From assembly GCF_004664715.2 (NCBI RefSeq), contig NC_051073.1:60993379-61057378 (forward strand): a stretch of DNA of 64,000 nt, written 5' to 3'. This document shows, piece by piece, positions 21,313 through 33,279 of the stretch; the first letter of the stretch is position 1; each line of letters starts with the position of its first letter. A program made the translations under genes and the position numbers. The DNA is from Peromyscus leucopus. Lineage: Eukaryota > Chordata > Mammalia > Rodentia > Cricetidae. Under the pieces are notes generated by a model. That model was not told the origin of the DNA and did not search any database. It saw only the letters and a program-made list of their open reading frames with translations.

Positions 21313-22564
21313 TCCAAACTGCAGGCGTCTCTAAGGCTCTTGTCCTGCTATAGGCACTACCTCCAATCAGAAATGGCCAGCTCCTCGGGCCCATGTTACT
21401 CCCCTGGATACACACTAATGATCAAAGGAGGAAGTCACAGCTGACCCAGAGTACTCCCATATAATTCCTTCCTGGACACAAGTCCCATTGGGCTTTGCTC
21501 TTGGTAAGGCTTGAATTCGTGGTTATGAGAAAAGGGTCTCCAAAGGAGGCCCAGGAGGGCTCCTCAATGCTTCTTCAGCCACACTCAGGACCACATGTAC
21601 TGGACAGAAAGTGGGAAAACCCAGGCTGCATCAACGGGGCATTCAAAACACCCATCGTGATTCTTCTATGTCCCCTATCCTCAGGTTGGAGCCCCACAAC
21701 CACATTAGAGGGTGATGGTCTCTTAAATTGGGAGTCTGACACCTGTGTGCTCTTTCCTGTTCGTTCCATCTTCTCTGCCATCCAATCCCTTCTACTCAGG
21801 ACATTCCCAAACTCTTCTGGTCCTTGCTTGTCAGCACTGCGCCTCCATAAATCTACTCCCCAGGTAGACAGAGCAAGCGTCACTTTGTGTCTCATGCAAC
21901 GGAGTTGTGATGTGGTTAAGTTGAAACAGACAAGGGGGGGCCACCTCTCCTGGGAGCATTACGTAGATGCTATCACTGATTTAAAAAAAAAAAAAGTCAC
22001 TTAGGATTAATGATAAGTTTAAATTCTTACTGTAAGCATTGGTGATGCTTATCTTCCTATAAATAGAGACTACCCTATAAGCAAAGACTTTGGGGAATCC
22101 CAAATTGAAGAATCCCAATATCTAGGCCTCTAAGAAGCTTTAAAAGCCAGCTGCTTACTGCCAAGAGCTAAAGAATCACAACTTCCCAGTCTTACACAAG
22201 AACTATTAACCTGTGGAGTTCAAGGGTCCTGCTGTCTGGAGCCTGTGTGAGCATAAGGACAACAGAGGGTACCACCAGCTGCTACTCCCACCTGCTGCTC
22301 TTAATTGCCAAAGAATAGAAAAGTTACTAAGAACCAGCACTTGAGAAGTGTCTCCTCGCCTACCTACAATTTCCAGACTCCAGTCACCTGCCTTTTAACA
22401 AAGTCACAGCTGTGAATGCTCCAAGCACAAAAAGAAGAGCGGATCAGCCCTGGCCTCAGGGAGTTTCTAGTCTAATGGAGAAGATATGGCCTGGTAACAC
22501 CTGGAGGGCACCATTACCAGTTTCTATGGAGTTAGGATGCATCTCAGTGCAGACATGGCTCTCA
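21313..22564. other. Unique sequence, no gene recognised
   Basis: 1.25 kb with a short A-run at about 21983-21995. Open frames of up to about 170 codons exist but none shows family motifs or splice support. Confidence 0.45.
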
Positions 22565-22588
22565 CTATTATTATTATTATTATTATTA

Positions 22589-22636
<48 letters not shown>

Positions 22637-22637
22637 T
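22565..22637. repeat. (ATT)n microsatellite
   Basis: About 24 ATT units with one phase slip near 22592. Translates to poly-Ile or poly-Asn in spurious frames. Confidence 0.98.
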
Positions 22638-22929
22638 CGACAGTCTTTCTGCCCTTGCTTTCTAGGATGCTGGGCTCTCCCATTTTCCTCCTACTTTCTC
22701 TTCCGGGCCCCTAAGTGGTCACTTCCTAGATGACCTAATCCAGTATTACAGATTTACACATAAACAAGAGTTTCCCATACTCACTTTTCAGCCTCCCCAC
22801 TGATCTCCAGAATGTCACAGCCAGAGGCCTGCAGGACACCACTAATTTATCTAAGAGAACACAGCAGAATTTCCCATCTCTCCAGGCAGATCTTTCTCCA
22901 GCAGCAGTTTCCACCCAGGCAAAGGCCTC

Positions 22930-23581
22930 ATTCTCAACCCTGTGGTCACATCCAGGATCTTTCTCACCCTGCCTCTTATCCAGAATTTACTTCAACTCAT
23001 TCTTCATCTGATCACTTTAAGTCCACCGCCTACCAACATCAGGCTTACAGCCCACCACAGGGCCTGCTTTTCTTTCTACTCTCCTCCCGAATAGCTAACC
23101 CCCAGGAAGCAGCCAGATTCCAGCACACACGACACAGCACCCTCCAAGGGCAGAATAACATCCAAAGTCCTTACTATGGCATACAAGGCCATCTGAGTAG
23201 GAAGAAGAGCAGAAGAAAAAACCAAATCAGACAGTTGCAGCCCAAGGGGCTAAGAGATGGGCGAGGGGATCACCGTCTCTTCGGTGTAGAGGAAACAGGT
23301 AAATATCCCAAAGGTAAGGATGTCCTGCCCATTGTCAAAATCCACTTCCTGTCCAGCTCTGTTTCGCCCCTCTACTGTTAGCTGGCCAACTTGCTGCTCC
23401 TTCAACCACACCTAATTGATTCCAGCACCATGGTCTTTGCGATTGCCAAGTTCTTTGCTTGAAGAGAGCGCTCGCTCCAGATCTCTAAGACCCGTGCTTT
23501 TATTTCATTCTCCTCTTTGCTTCTATGTCTCCTTCCACAGAAACAGTGTTCTGCTTGGCCATCCTACATAAAACAAACATG

Positions 23582-23633
<52 letters not shown>

Positions 23634-23765
23634 CTACTGCCCTGTTCTCCACTGTACTTTAAAGTCATTGCCCACTTCTCACACTAAAATGAAAAGTACA
23701 TTGAAGCAGGAATTCTGACCCTCTCATCACTCAACAGAGCCTTGCTGAATGAATGAAGAAGTGCC
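22930..23765 (+). mobile_element. L2 LINE 3' relic
   Basis: CCAAAGTCCTTACTATGGCA then TACAAGGCCATCTG (about 23161-23193) matches the L2 3' region, and the end CTTGCTGAATGAATGAAGAA fits the L2 tail. The copy is interrupted by the CT microsatellite. Non-coding, old, edges approximate. Confidence 0.5.
23588..23630. repeat. (CT)n microsatellite
   Basis: Pure CT run of about 21 units inside the L2 relic. Confidence 0.97.
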
Positions 23766-24384
23766 AGGTCATACTATTTTTATATTCTTTTTTTGGAAAA
23801 GAGGACTCAATGTCTCATACAGATAGTTACAATACTGATAAAGGTCCTAAGCAGACCTCTGAGACAGAGCCCCAAGAGAAAGCCATTTACTATGAGGACA
23901 TTATAGACAAATATTACATGATCATATTTTAATTATATTATAGACAAATAATCCACTGGATGCATACATTCCAATGTCAGGAGCGATACAAAAGAGCAAG
24001 GCCATGTGAAACATACAAAGGAACACATTAACACTTTACAAAAGAGCTCAGAGAAAATGCTTACCCCGTAAAGAGATATGACTAAACTCCATTCTTGAAT
24101 ACAAGTTAGCAAGAAACAAAGTCTTGGAAAATATGTGTGCTTTCATAAGAAAGAGAATTAACAATGGAGCACATGCGATCGTGGTTTGATGTGCTATTGT
24201 TAGGCAGTACCAGAGGCCATTGAAGGACATTGAGGATGGACCTCTCCCTCCGCACAATCAGCAGTTCGTAAAACCGGCAACTGAAAGTGTAGGTCAAAGG
24301 GTTGGGACCTGAGTCATTTCTGGCCCTAGGTGAAGACATGACTTTCTAAACTGCTCAAGGACCATATGATTGCTAACTAGGACA
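23766..24384. other. Unique sequence, no gene recognised
   Basis: AT-rich sequence with a local near-duplicate TTATAGACAAATA at about 23903 and 23939. No repeat family or exon recognised. Confidence 0.45.
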
Positions 24385-24640
24385 AGGGACAGAGGGTAGT
24401 CAGTAAAGGACTTGCCATGTAAACCTGAGGACCTGAGTTCAATCCCCAGCACCCAGCACCCAGGTCAAACCAAGGCCCCAGTGCTGTGCACAGCAATCCC
24501 AGCTCTGGGAAAGCAGAGATGGAAGGATCTCTGGGACTTGCTGACCAGCCAGTCCAGCCACCACGCAGAGTTCCAGGTTCAGTGAGAGATCCTGTCTCAA
24601 AAACAAGGTGGACCCTAAGGGGAAGGGTGAAAGAGGTAAT
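24385..24640 (+). mobile_element. B4-type SINE
   Basis: Head GGGTAGTCAGTAAAGGACTT, B-box region CCTGAGTTCAATCCCCAGCA, then CAGGTTCAGTGAGAGATCCT and TCTCAAAAACAAGGTGGACC, which are B4-specific. Confidence 0.85.
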
Positions 24641-27404
24641 TGTCATTATTAATGTCATTCCCCTCACAAGTGAAAATAACAAAAAGTAAAGTGTGTACAT
24701 GATACAGGTTATGTATAGGAAACACCAAAGGGCGACCCACATTTTTGAAACCCGAAAATATTTAGTGTTGTACAATTGCCCGCAAAAGGCACCGTCTGCG
24801 TTCAACGGGCTTTCTCTGTGTCTGTTACTACAAAAGTCTTCTCCCTAAACAGAGGGTGAGCCCATTTGCAAAGTCATGCCTGTGAGTGCTCACCAGCAGG
24901 AAAGACCTGGAGCTGCTCGGCCCCACAGAACCAGCTGTGGTTATGGACTCAGTAACAGGGTCCTAACTGTCCCCCCCCAGACCAAGGAGGTCTGCTCCCT
25001 ACAGAAGCAAAAGAGAACTCAAAAGCAGGCAGAGTCAATCAGAGGGGCGCCCTCACCAGGCGGGAGGAGGAGTTTCAGAACTCAAGCTCGAAGCTAGAAG
25101 CCCCGCCCCCTGCCCCGCCCCCATCCCCTCACCCTGCCCATGCTGGCCTTTAAACTTCTTCCTGGCAGGTCCCAATGACAGTGCCCATTGACTCACCAGG
25201 TCTAGCATTCTACGGGCTAAGCCAAGGCCAATAGGTAATTCTAAAGCAACACTTCACCCTCACCTGCCTGGGTGGCTGGCCAGGCATCCTCTCACATGAA
25301 GGCTCTCCCGAGGAATCAGGAAGACACACAGTCCCGCTCTGCAGCTCTCCTGGTACCTGAGGCAGAATGGTCAACAGCAGAACTTAAGCCCTGCTGACTC
25401 ACCAGTGTCTTCCCTGTGATCTGTTGTGGTAACTGAGCTGGAGAGCCAGGAAGAGCCCTGGAGAACTGCTTCCTGCCCTGTGAGCCCCGGGGGATGTTTT
25501 GAACTGCAATGCAGGCAGACAACTCAGAAGCCACCTGGGTGGGACAGAGAAGAGGAAGAGAAAGGAAAAACAAAGCAGAGACAGACATGCCCAAGTGTAA
25601 GAGCAGCTAGGAACAGTATATTGTCCTCAGAATAGCCTCACAGGTGACAATCAGTGGGGTATTACGAATCTGGAGTTCAGAAACAGCAGTCCCAAGGAGA
25701 GCCAGAATGAGATGCCTTCTTCACCGAGGCAGCCTGATGGGCAGGTGCTCTGGTCAGGTTGAAGGATCTGGAAAGAGGGTCTGGCAGGGGTGAGGGAGAA
25801 GGGCTTTGGGAGCTGACTCCATGCAGGTGAGAGGCAGTGAGGCAGATGGATGACAGGGCCTTCTGGAGAAGTTGCCTGGGTAATCGGGGACCAGGCTTGG
25901 GCGATACTGCCATGGTAGGAAGGGCTGTCAGGGCTAAAAGAAAATACTCTGTGGAAGAAAAACGGCCTAGAGACGAGTGAGTGTCCCTCAGCCAGACTGG
26001 GCCTGTGTCCTTTGCGTCTCTAGAATTCACATTAAGGCGGCCCACCGAGTCCACCCGCTCTACCAAGGCCAGGCCGCTAAGAGTCTCCCTTCTCCTTTCT
26101 GCAGAGACTTCTGCTCCCTCTGGAGGCAAGTTTTACATTAGGAGGGAAACTAGTAACATTGGGAGATTCATTTCTCCCCAAGTCTCAGGTTTTGTCCTTT
26201 GTGGCTTGTTTCTATCTTTCCTGGGGTATGAAGGGCAACCCTAAAGAACACCGGCCCTCACCACGGCATACAGCCAGGGGGCTGCACACTGAAAGAACCT
26301 TACCAGGTCCCTTAATAAAGCACACAGGAGGCCCAGAGGGCTCCTTCACTAGAGTGGTGGTTTCGTCCCACTTTGAGGTGCTCTCTGCAGAGGAAATGGG
26401 GGTGACTGGGCGCTTAGAGGAACATGATGGGTGGACTTCCCGGCCTGTGTCAGTCTCCTGGCTACATGCTCTGCCCATGTGACAGGAAGCGCCAACCTTG
26501 TCCTGTTTAGCCACAGGACCAAGTGCAGCTGAATTAGGATGGGCATTTCTGCTTCCCTCATGTGCTAAGTCAGAAAGACCTGACCTTAAAGACAAAGGTG
26601 GAGCCCGGTTCATCTGCTGTTTAAGAATTCTTCGTTCCTTGACCCTAGATCCTCTGCCAGGACATGTGGAGCTGGTAACTCATCCTCGCTAGTCACTTGC
26701 TGTGATCTGCCAGCTAGGGATGCCTCTACGCTCACCGTTCCTCCCCTCTATCCTCGGGACCACCACCCCAAACACTTTCTAGATCAGGCTCTTGGACACT
26801 CCATCATTCCCGCACCATTCCATAATCACGTTATTATAACTTCCCTGTTCCGTGGACACTTCATATTTCTGTTTTCAAATGACTTGAAGTCACAAGAAAA
26901 CATGAAATAAAGCTACTGATTATTTGAAGATAACTGTAGAGAAGCTCGTCCTCAGCTAATTTTTCAGCTCTACCAAGAATTCCATCGATCTCTGAGTTTC
27001 CTGATACTTGGGAGCAAAGAAAAAATGGGTGTGTGTGTGTCACATAATTCTCCTGGTACAAAGAGGATGAGATGAATGGGGGTACAGGGCTTCTAGAGTG
27101 AACTCCTAAAGGCCTCTCTACAGAATGAGAGTGAACTTCAATGGACTGAAAACCACGGGACTTTTAGAAGGAAATATTTACCAGGTGGTGTCTTTTAATA
27201 TCAGCATGTTTCAAGAAAGCATCGAAATACAAAAGCCTGGGTTTTCAAAAGCCATTGTTTCAGTATTGGGACAGGGGTCTGGAAGCTAATACAAAGCTCA
27301 TGGTTCTCAAAAGAAAACTAGACTGCCATCACCACCCCTCCTGGGGGTGAGAAGGGAGGAGAGGGTGGTGATCAAAGAGGTCAGAGGGCTCTGAATGTGT
27401 GGTG
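24641..27404. other. Repeat-poor unique sequence
   Basis: 2.8 kb nearly free of recognised repeats. It contains a GC-box pair at 25101-25121 and a short TG run near 27030. No splice-supported coding exon was recognised. This is among the repeat-poorest intervals of the window. Confidence 0.45.
25098..25135. promoter_or_regulatory. GC-box cluster (Sp1/KLF-type)
   Basis: Two CCCCGCCCCC boxes at about 25101-25110 and 25112-25121 followed by a C-rich stretch. This is Sp1/KLF-type binding sequence, but the surroundings are not a CpG island, so a promoter is not claimed. Confidence 0.35.
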
Positions 27405-27600
27405 AGATGGATTGTCTTAATGAATTGAGGACAAAGAGAAGGCGATCCAATTACCTACATTAAACAGAACATTCATTATAAAGAATACTTTCCTAAGATG
27501 CTAATAGCATCCCTGCAAAGAAGCACTGGGAAAGGAATCGGTAATTAGTGGACCTCTTCTAACATCCTTCTTAAGTACCAATTAAACCTTCACTGGGAGC
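27405..27600. other. Candidate conserved non-coding element
   Basis: Unique AT-rich stretch with CTTAATGAATTGAGG, CCAATTACCTACATTAAAC and CGGTAATTAGTGG, the dense TAAT-core composition typical of developmental enhancers. Function is inferred from composition only. Confidence 0.3.
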
Positions 27601-28479
27601 TGACAGCAGAGACCACAAGAATGTCTGCTCCAGGGTGTACCAGAGGAACAGGGTGCCAGGTTTCTGCTGTGTCCGTCTGCTGGTGGTTAAATACACACTG
27701 TCTATCTGAGGAGGAAGGATCCTGTCAGACTCTGCTGGCTGGACAGAAAGCTGAACAATGTGAACTACAGACATGCCCAAGGAAGGAAAACATGCCTATC
27801 CTGACTGTGATTCTACAGACGTCCAAATGAGGGTGCAGCTGGGACACCCAAACTCTACTCCAACATATCAGAGGAGAAGCTATTTCAGCCTGGCTAGGTC
27901 TTCACACTGTGGTCAGTTCCAAGTTAGCATTACCTGGGTGGGAACTTGCTGGACTTGAAGATTCTTGGGTTCACTTCAGACCTGCTTAACTGAAACTTTC
28001 ATGGAAGAGCCTGAGTATCAACAAGCTCGCCTACGACTCTGATGCCCTGAATCTGAAAACTACTCATCCAGAAAGTTTGGGTAAAACATAGCAGCAAGCC
28101 ACAGGAGATATTTTACAATTGCTGCTTTGCCTCTCTGCAGAGTTTCTCTTGTACTCCGAGAGGAAGAAAGGTGTTTGCACATGCCTATTGCAGGCAAATG
28201 ACCAAAAGCACCTGGAAAGGGTTGTGAAGACCCAAGAGTTAAGAAACGAAGGAAAGGGGTAGATTTTAAGGAACTAATTCATGTCTCAACTTGATTAACC
28301 AGAAAAGAGTCTTCTGTTTTAAGGTAATGATGCACTCTTTTTGAATAACCAATGCACTGGCTCAAACCTGAAAAGCCACTGAAGGATATATAACCACGCC
28401 TGCCGCCAGGTGGCTAACACCAAAGTGTCTTCCAGAGTCAACCATATCATTGGTCTCTTGTAGAAAGATGGTAAAGAGA
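27601..28479. other. Unique sequence with CTCF-like motif
   Basis: No repeat recognised. At 28403-28414 CCGCCAGGTGGC matches the core of the CTCF motif. No exon supported. Confidence 0.4.
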
Positions 28480-28565
28480 GACAAATGTTTTTTGTCCCAT
28501 TTTTCTTACATACAAATGGCAGCGTACTATTCACACTGTTTTACACATTGCTTTTGTCACTTAAT
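28480..28565 (-). mobile_element. Old L1 3'-region relic, antisense
   Basis: TACAAATGGCAGCGTACTAT then TTGCTTTTGTCACTTAATAT resembles antisense 3' regions of old L1 elements. Short and diverged. Confidence 0.4.
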
Positions 28566-29329
28566 ATAGGTTGGTGGCTGTGCCAATACCAGAAACATCC
28601 AGAACCACCTGGAAAAGTTCTGAGTTTCTGAAAGTATAAAGAACACAGGGTGTAGGAGACTTCCCAGCAGAGAAGGAAAAGCTGGTAGGCTACCACATGG
28701 TTTTTCAGTAACCTCCAGAATGGAGCACATCCTCAATACTCCATTAGCAGAACATTCTACAAGCCCTATTTGTGTGTTGCTTCATAACACAACAGTAATA
28801 AGGAAACCTTCAACTGGGTTGTTAGATACAAAGAAGCAACACCGGAAAGCACTAGTGCCCTGTGATTCAGGTACCCCAGGACAAAAGTAGAAAGAAGCTT
28901 AAACACTAGAGAAAACTCAAAGCAAGGACATGACTTGGAAGATCTTATCTGTTTAGTCCAATAAGTATAAATCACATTTAATCTGTAAGAATTAAAACCC
29001 AATGAATGATAAAGACACAAACTAAGAACAACTTACTACTGATAGAGCCATTTCCCAACATTTACGATCAAGTATACAACACAAAATAAAATACATGGAA
29101 CCTTCCTTGCACCAACCTCTACTGTAGTAACATTTCCTTCAAAATTACTTTTGTTCATACTTCTTCAGCACCATCAGGAAGATGTCTTTCCCCTCTGATT
29201 TCTACTGAGTTTTTTTTTACTTTTATTATTTTTTAAAACCAGTGCAGCCTCCAAATGTAAAGCATTAAAGATTAAGGTAAATAAACAAACATACAAATAC
29301 GCTTATTGGAAAGAATTCACATGCTATGG
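28566..29329. other. Unique sequence, no gene recognised
   Basis: About 760 bp of AT-rich DNA without a recognised repeat or exon. Confidence 0.45.
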
Positions 29330-29530
29330 AATTTCTACTGATCAGTAGGGGTTTCCTGCTATAATCAGAATTGTGCAACCATCAACTTGATAAATACCCA
29401 GAGCACCTTCATCCCTGAGAAAAAAATCTGTACTCGCCGTTGCTCCCCACCTTCCCACCCCTCCCACCCCAGGCAACCAGCAGTCCGCATTCCATTTCAG
29501 CAGACTAACCAGCACATGCGACACAACTGA
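29330..29530 (-). mobile_element. Old L1 3'-region relic, antisense
   Basis: AGAATTGTGCAACCATCAAC and CCAGGCAACCAGCAGTCCGC follow the antisense order of an old L1 3' region (aattgtgcaaccatcacc ... ggcaaccactaatct). Confidence 0.55.
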
Positions 29531-29639
29531 AGAATCAAGATCAATGACCCTTTAGATAAGTCTACATAAAATGCCCTCCACTCTCCACTGAAGAACAGAG
29601 AAACAAAAGAATGAGGAAAAAACAAACAAACATTGAAAG

Positions 29640-31010
29640 GCTATAGCATAGTACCAGGTGTTCTAAAGCAAACAGTGTGTCCTAAATAAGTAATAGAAAA
29701 ATGGTGGTGATAAAGTGAAACAAAAAAACTCTCAATTAATATTATAGCAGGTCGAAAAAGAAGGCAAAGAAAGATTAAACAAATAAAAATAGCTGACATA
29801 TTTCATCCCAAACATATTAATAATTATATCAAATAAAAACAGTCTCACACTAATTAAAATGGGATAAAAAAGAAAGACCCAATTATATACTATCTATAAT
29901 AAAACCTTCTTTGAGGGATATAGATGCAAGCACTAATTAAATAAAACAGAAATGGCTACATAGACAAGGGAGTTCAGAAGAAAGAACATTGCCAGGAACA
30001 AAGACAATCACTTCACAATAAGTCAGTTCACTAGAGAAAGAATAACCCTCAAAAATATGCAAATATTTAATACAGACTTCCAAAATACTTTATTGAAAGC
30101 TCTTAAAACTAAAAGGAGAACTAGAAAAATCCACTGCTGTAGTTGAAAGTTTCAATACTCCTGTTCAGTAGTGATGAACCAAGTAGACAGAAAACAAGGG
30201 AAGATCGGATGATCTGCACACTATTCCAACCCAAATAACTAGATCCTCCATCCACAAACATCAAATGCACATTCTTCTAAAGTACACATGTAAGACTCAT
30301 CAATGAACCCAGATTCTGGGCCACTGAATAAACTGAATCAAACTAAACAAAGAGGTCCAACATACTAATGTCTTCTGAGAAAAATGAAATTGAATAAGGT
30401 CAACAGGAGCATATCTGGAAAGTTGCTAAAATGGCTAGAGATCAAACAGTGTGCTTATAAAGAACCTCTGATTCAAAAGAAGCCACAAGGAATCTTAGAA
30501 ACATTTTAGATTGGCTATGTATGCTGGTGCATACCTGTAACCTAGCACTCAGGAGGCTGAAGCAAGAGTATTATGAATATGAGGCCAGTCTGGGCTATGT
30601 GATTAGACCTGTCTCAAAAAAGAAATTTAAAGTGAATGAATATGAAAACAAATGATATTGAATGTGACTATTTCAAGAGCCTAAAAAGAAACCTTTAAAT
30701 TAAATTTAGTATCTGTATCAATGAAAAAAAAATCTCAAATCAGTGGTCTAAGCTTTCACTTTAGGAAAGTAGGGAAAAAGGCAAACTAAATCCAAATCCA
30801 TCAAAAGGAAGGAAATAATAAAGGCAGAAATCAAAAAAATTGAAAGGGAAATGAAAAAATTAATGGAACCAAAAGTTTGACTTATGAAAAGATCAATAAA
30901 ATTGATGAGTGTGTAGCCAAGCTGGTCAGGAAAAACAGAGATAATAGAAACTATAAATCTCAGGAATAAAATGAGACAGTACTACAGTCCCTACAGATAT
31001 TGAAAAGGTA
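29640..31010 (+). mobile_element. Old L1 ORF2 relic (5' block), interrupted
   Basis: Degenerate L1 ORF2 DNA in sense orientation: AGCTGACATATTTCATCCCA, CCAATTATATACTATCTATA, GTAGACAGAAAACAAGGG, ACACATGTAAGACTCATC and GGAAATAATAAAGGCAGAAA appear in ORF2 order (endonuclease to start of reverse transcriptase). Many stops and frameshifts, so no protein is made. A B1-like SINE sits inside at 30508-30625. Confidence 0.85.
30508..30625 (+). mobile_element. B1-like SINE nested in L1
   Basis: TGCATACCTGTAACCTAGCA, CAGGAGGCTGAAGCAAGAGT, GAGGCCAGTCTGGGCTATGT and a CTGTCTCAAAAAAG end. An old B1, and flanking L1 sequence resumes on both sides. Confidence 0.85.
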
Positions 31011-31488
31011 GAGTACTTTTTCCCTTATTCACCCCAAGTAGATGTCAAATAGTAACAGATTTTGTAAATACTTTTTTCCCTATGTATGCACGTCGATGAC
31101 AAAGCTTAATTTACAAATTAGGCACAATACGAGGTTAATAATTACAAATAATACAACAGAACAAATATAGCAATGTAGTATAATAAAAGTTCACACTTTA
31201 GGGTCATTGTTAACTAAATTATAGGTTGTTTGAACACAAGCATCCCAGTACAACTGTATATACATGATATGTACATAATTGAAACACTCACTAATGACTA
31301 GTAGGCAGACAGGACTGAGCATGGATATTCTGGACAAAAGGACAGAGCTAGACAGTATGAAATTTCATCATGCTACTTAGAAGAGTATACCATTTAAACA
31401 TTATGACTTAATCGGAATTTGTCATTTAATATTTTTTGACTCACTGTGGACATTCAGCAACTGTAGCCATGAGCAGGGTGGGGTACCT
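31011..31488. mobile_element. Tigger-like DNA transposon relic nested in L1
   Basis: Splits the L1 relic: the host stops after GATATTGAAAAGGTAG and resumes at CTATGCCCACAAATTTGG. The left end (CTTTTTCCCTTATTCACCCC) and the reverse complement of the right end form weak inverted ends. The right-hand motif TTTAATATTTTTTGACTCAC resembles TcMar-Tigger ends. Family call tentative. Confidence 0.45.
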
Positions 31489-31640
31489 GATATATTACGA
31501 ATGATTCTATGCCCACAAATTTGGCAATAGATAAAATAGACAAATTTCTTTAAAAATACGAACTGTCAAAGTCACACAACATTCAATATATACTCTGAAC
31601 TAAAAAAAAAAAAAATGTCATGAAACCAACATTACTTGAT
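31489..31640 (+). mobile_element. Old L1 ORF2 relic (continued)
   Basis: TCTATGCCCACAAATTTGGC then AATAGATAAAATAGACAAAT is the ORF2 segment that follows the block ending at 31010, so both are one L1 copy. An A13 run lies at about 31603-31615. Confidence 0.85.
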
Positions 31641-31671
31641 GTGAAAATCAGACAAAGAGATGGTAAGAAAG

Positions 31672-31885
31672 AGGAGATCATTGCTGGTGAGATGGCTTCG
31701 TGGTCGTGGGGCTGTGGCTGAGTCTAATTACTCAAGTTTGATCCCCAGAACTCACACGGTGGAAAGAGAGAACTGACTCCGAAAAGTTGTCCTCTGACTT
31801 TCACATGAGTACCATGGCACACACTTGCACACAAACACACAAATAAATAATAAATAAACAAACAAACAAATAAATGTTTAAAAGT
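31672..31885 (+). mobile_element. B3-type SINE nested near L1
   Basis: GCTGGTGAGATGGCTTCGTG head, AGTTTGATCCCCAGAACTCA B-box region, then GGAAAGAGAGAACTGACTCC and GTTGTCCTCTGACTTTCACA. It ends in an (AAAT/AAAC)n tail at 31840-31876. Confidence 0.88.
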
Positions 31886-31889
31886 CTAA

Positions 31890-32085
31890 AAAAGGAAACT
31901 ACTGACTAATATCCTTCATGGATATAAAAATTAAACTGTAAGTACCCCCTCAAAATATTATCAAATTAAACTCGGGAATATAAAAATACTTCATTACCAT
32001 GTAAGATTTATCCTAAAAAACATAAGCCTGGTCCAACATTTGGAAATCAGTATATAAAAGTAAAGTTGCTTCTTGACTTGTCCCA
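31890..32085 (+). mobile_element. Old L1 ORF2 relic (continued)
   Basis: AACTACTGACTAATATCCTT, GATATAAAAATTAAACTGTA and TAAGATTTATCCTAAAAAAC follow the reverse transcriptase part of L1 ORF2. Probably the same insertion as 29640-31640, interrupted by the B3. Confidence 0.75.
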
Positions 32086-32629
32086 CCATACATTGAAAAT
32101 ATAAAACATCAACATTAAAAATTTAGGTATGATTTGAACTAAACATGTATTCCTTTTACATAGTAGTAAAGTCAAAAGTTCCTAAGTCAAATAACTGTAA
32201 AATCAAGGACCATCTGCACATGATAGATTTATTAGACAAACCTCTCCCAAAATATCTAACACAATTCCACTTCTATCCATGGTTCAATTGCTCTAGTTGG
32301 GATACACAGAAAACAACACAGATAACTGAAAACCTTCTCCCCTTCTCCCCCACCCCTGGCCTCCTGACTTGGCTCTTAAAGACCCACAATTAGACCTACT
32401 GTTCTACCCACCCTATTTCTAACCTTCCTTTCTAGTCCCATGCTTTCAGTGAGTCAACACCACCTCCTGCCACAATTTCCTTTCCACCTACACACTCCCT
32501 CTTTAACCCCCTGCAACCACCTTAATCCTGGACTGTTAGAATGCTACAGGTCAGGGAGACTGAAGCATTGTCAGGAGGATACAACATTGCTTCTCGGGAA
32601 GCTCGTAAGATAACAATCAGCGTAAGTCA
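32086..32629. other. Unique sequence, no gene recognised
   Basis: About 540 bp with CCTTCTCCCC-rich parts near 32333-32350. No repeat family or exon recognised. Confidence 0.45.
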
Positions 32630-33010
32630 TTGGGTTTAGTTGCTTTTCTATTACTGTGATAAAATTTCCTGATCAAAAGCAAAAGTGGGGAGAAGTTTAT
32701 TTCAGCTTACAATTCCAGATTATAGCCCAACATGTTGGGAAAGTCAAGGCAGGAACTCAAACAACTGGTCACATCATTTCCACAGGCAAGGACAAAAGAA
32801 AAGAAATGCATCCATGCTGTCTGCTTGCTGCCTGGCAAGATTTCTTCACTCTTGAACAGTTTAGGGCCCAGCCTTGGGAATGCTGCTGCCCACAATGGGC
32901 TGGGCCAATAAATAATCAAAACAATCTTTCAAAGACATGCCTACAGACCAACCCGTTCTAGCTAATTGCTCAGTTGAGACTCTTTTCTAGTGATTCTAGG
33001 TTGTATCAAG
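32630..33010 (-). mobile_element. Rodent MaLR-like LTR, antisense
   Basis: TTTCTATTACTGTGATAAAA at the left, GGGAGAAGTTTATTTCAGCT (reverse of the aataaa region), CCCACAATGGGCTGGGCCAA in the middle and GGTTGTATCAAGTTAAGAGT at the right. Close to full length. Confidence 0.85.
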
Positions 33011-33279
33011 TTAAGAGTTAAAACTTGTAGATGGTCTAAATACTGATCGGGCAGTGACAGGAGAACTGAGATTATTTTGGTACTTTCTGGTACAAGGTTA
33101 TGATAGACTGTTTCTTATGATGGTCAACAGCAACTCTTCAATCTTCACACATGCATGCCATACCAACTCCAACTCTATCACAAATTTATCACAAAGACCA
33201 AATTTACCAGTTAGAAGATAAATTATATACATGTTTTATTTATAATATATATGATACCTAGCTATATATTCTTCACAAG
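33011..33279. other. AT-rich unique sequence
   Basis: No recognised element. TA-rich around 33225-33260. Confidence 0.4.

Noticed and set aside
22812..23381. 189-codon plus-strand open frame
   Set aside because: Largely overlaps an L2 relic and shows no recognisable domain.
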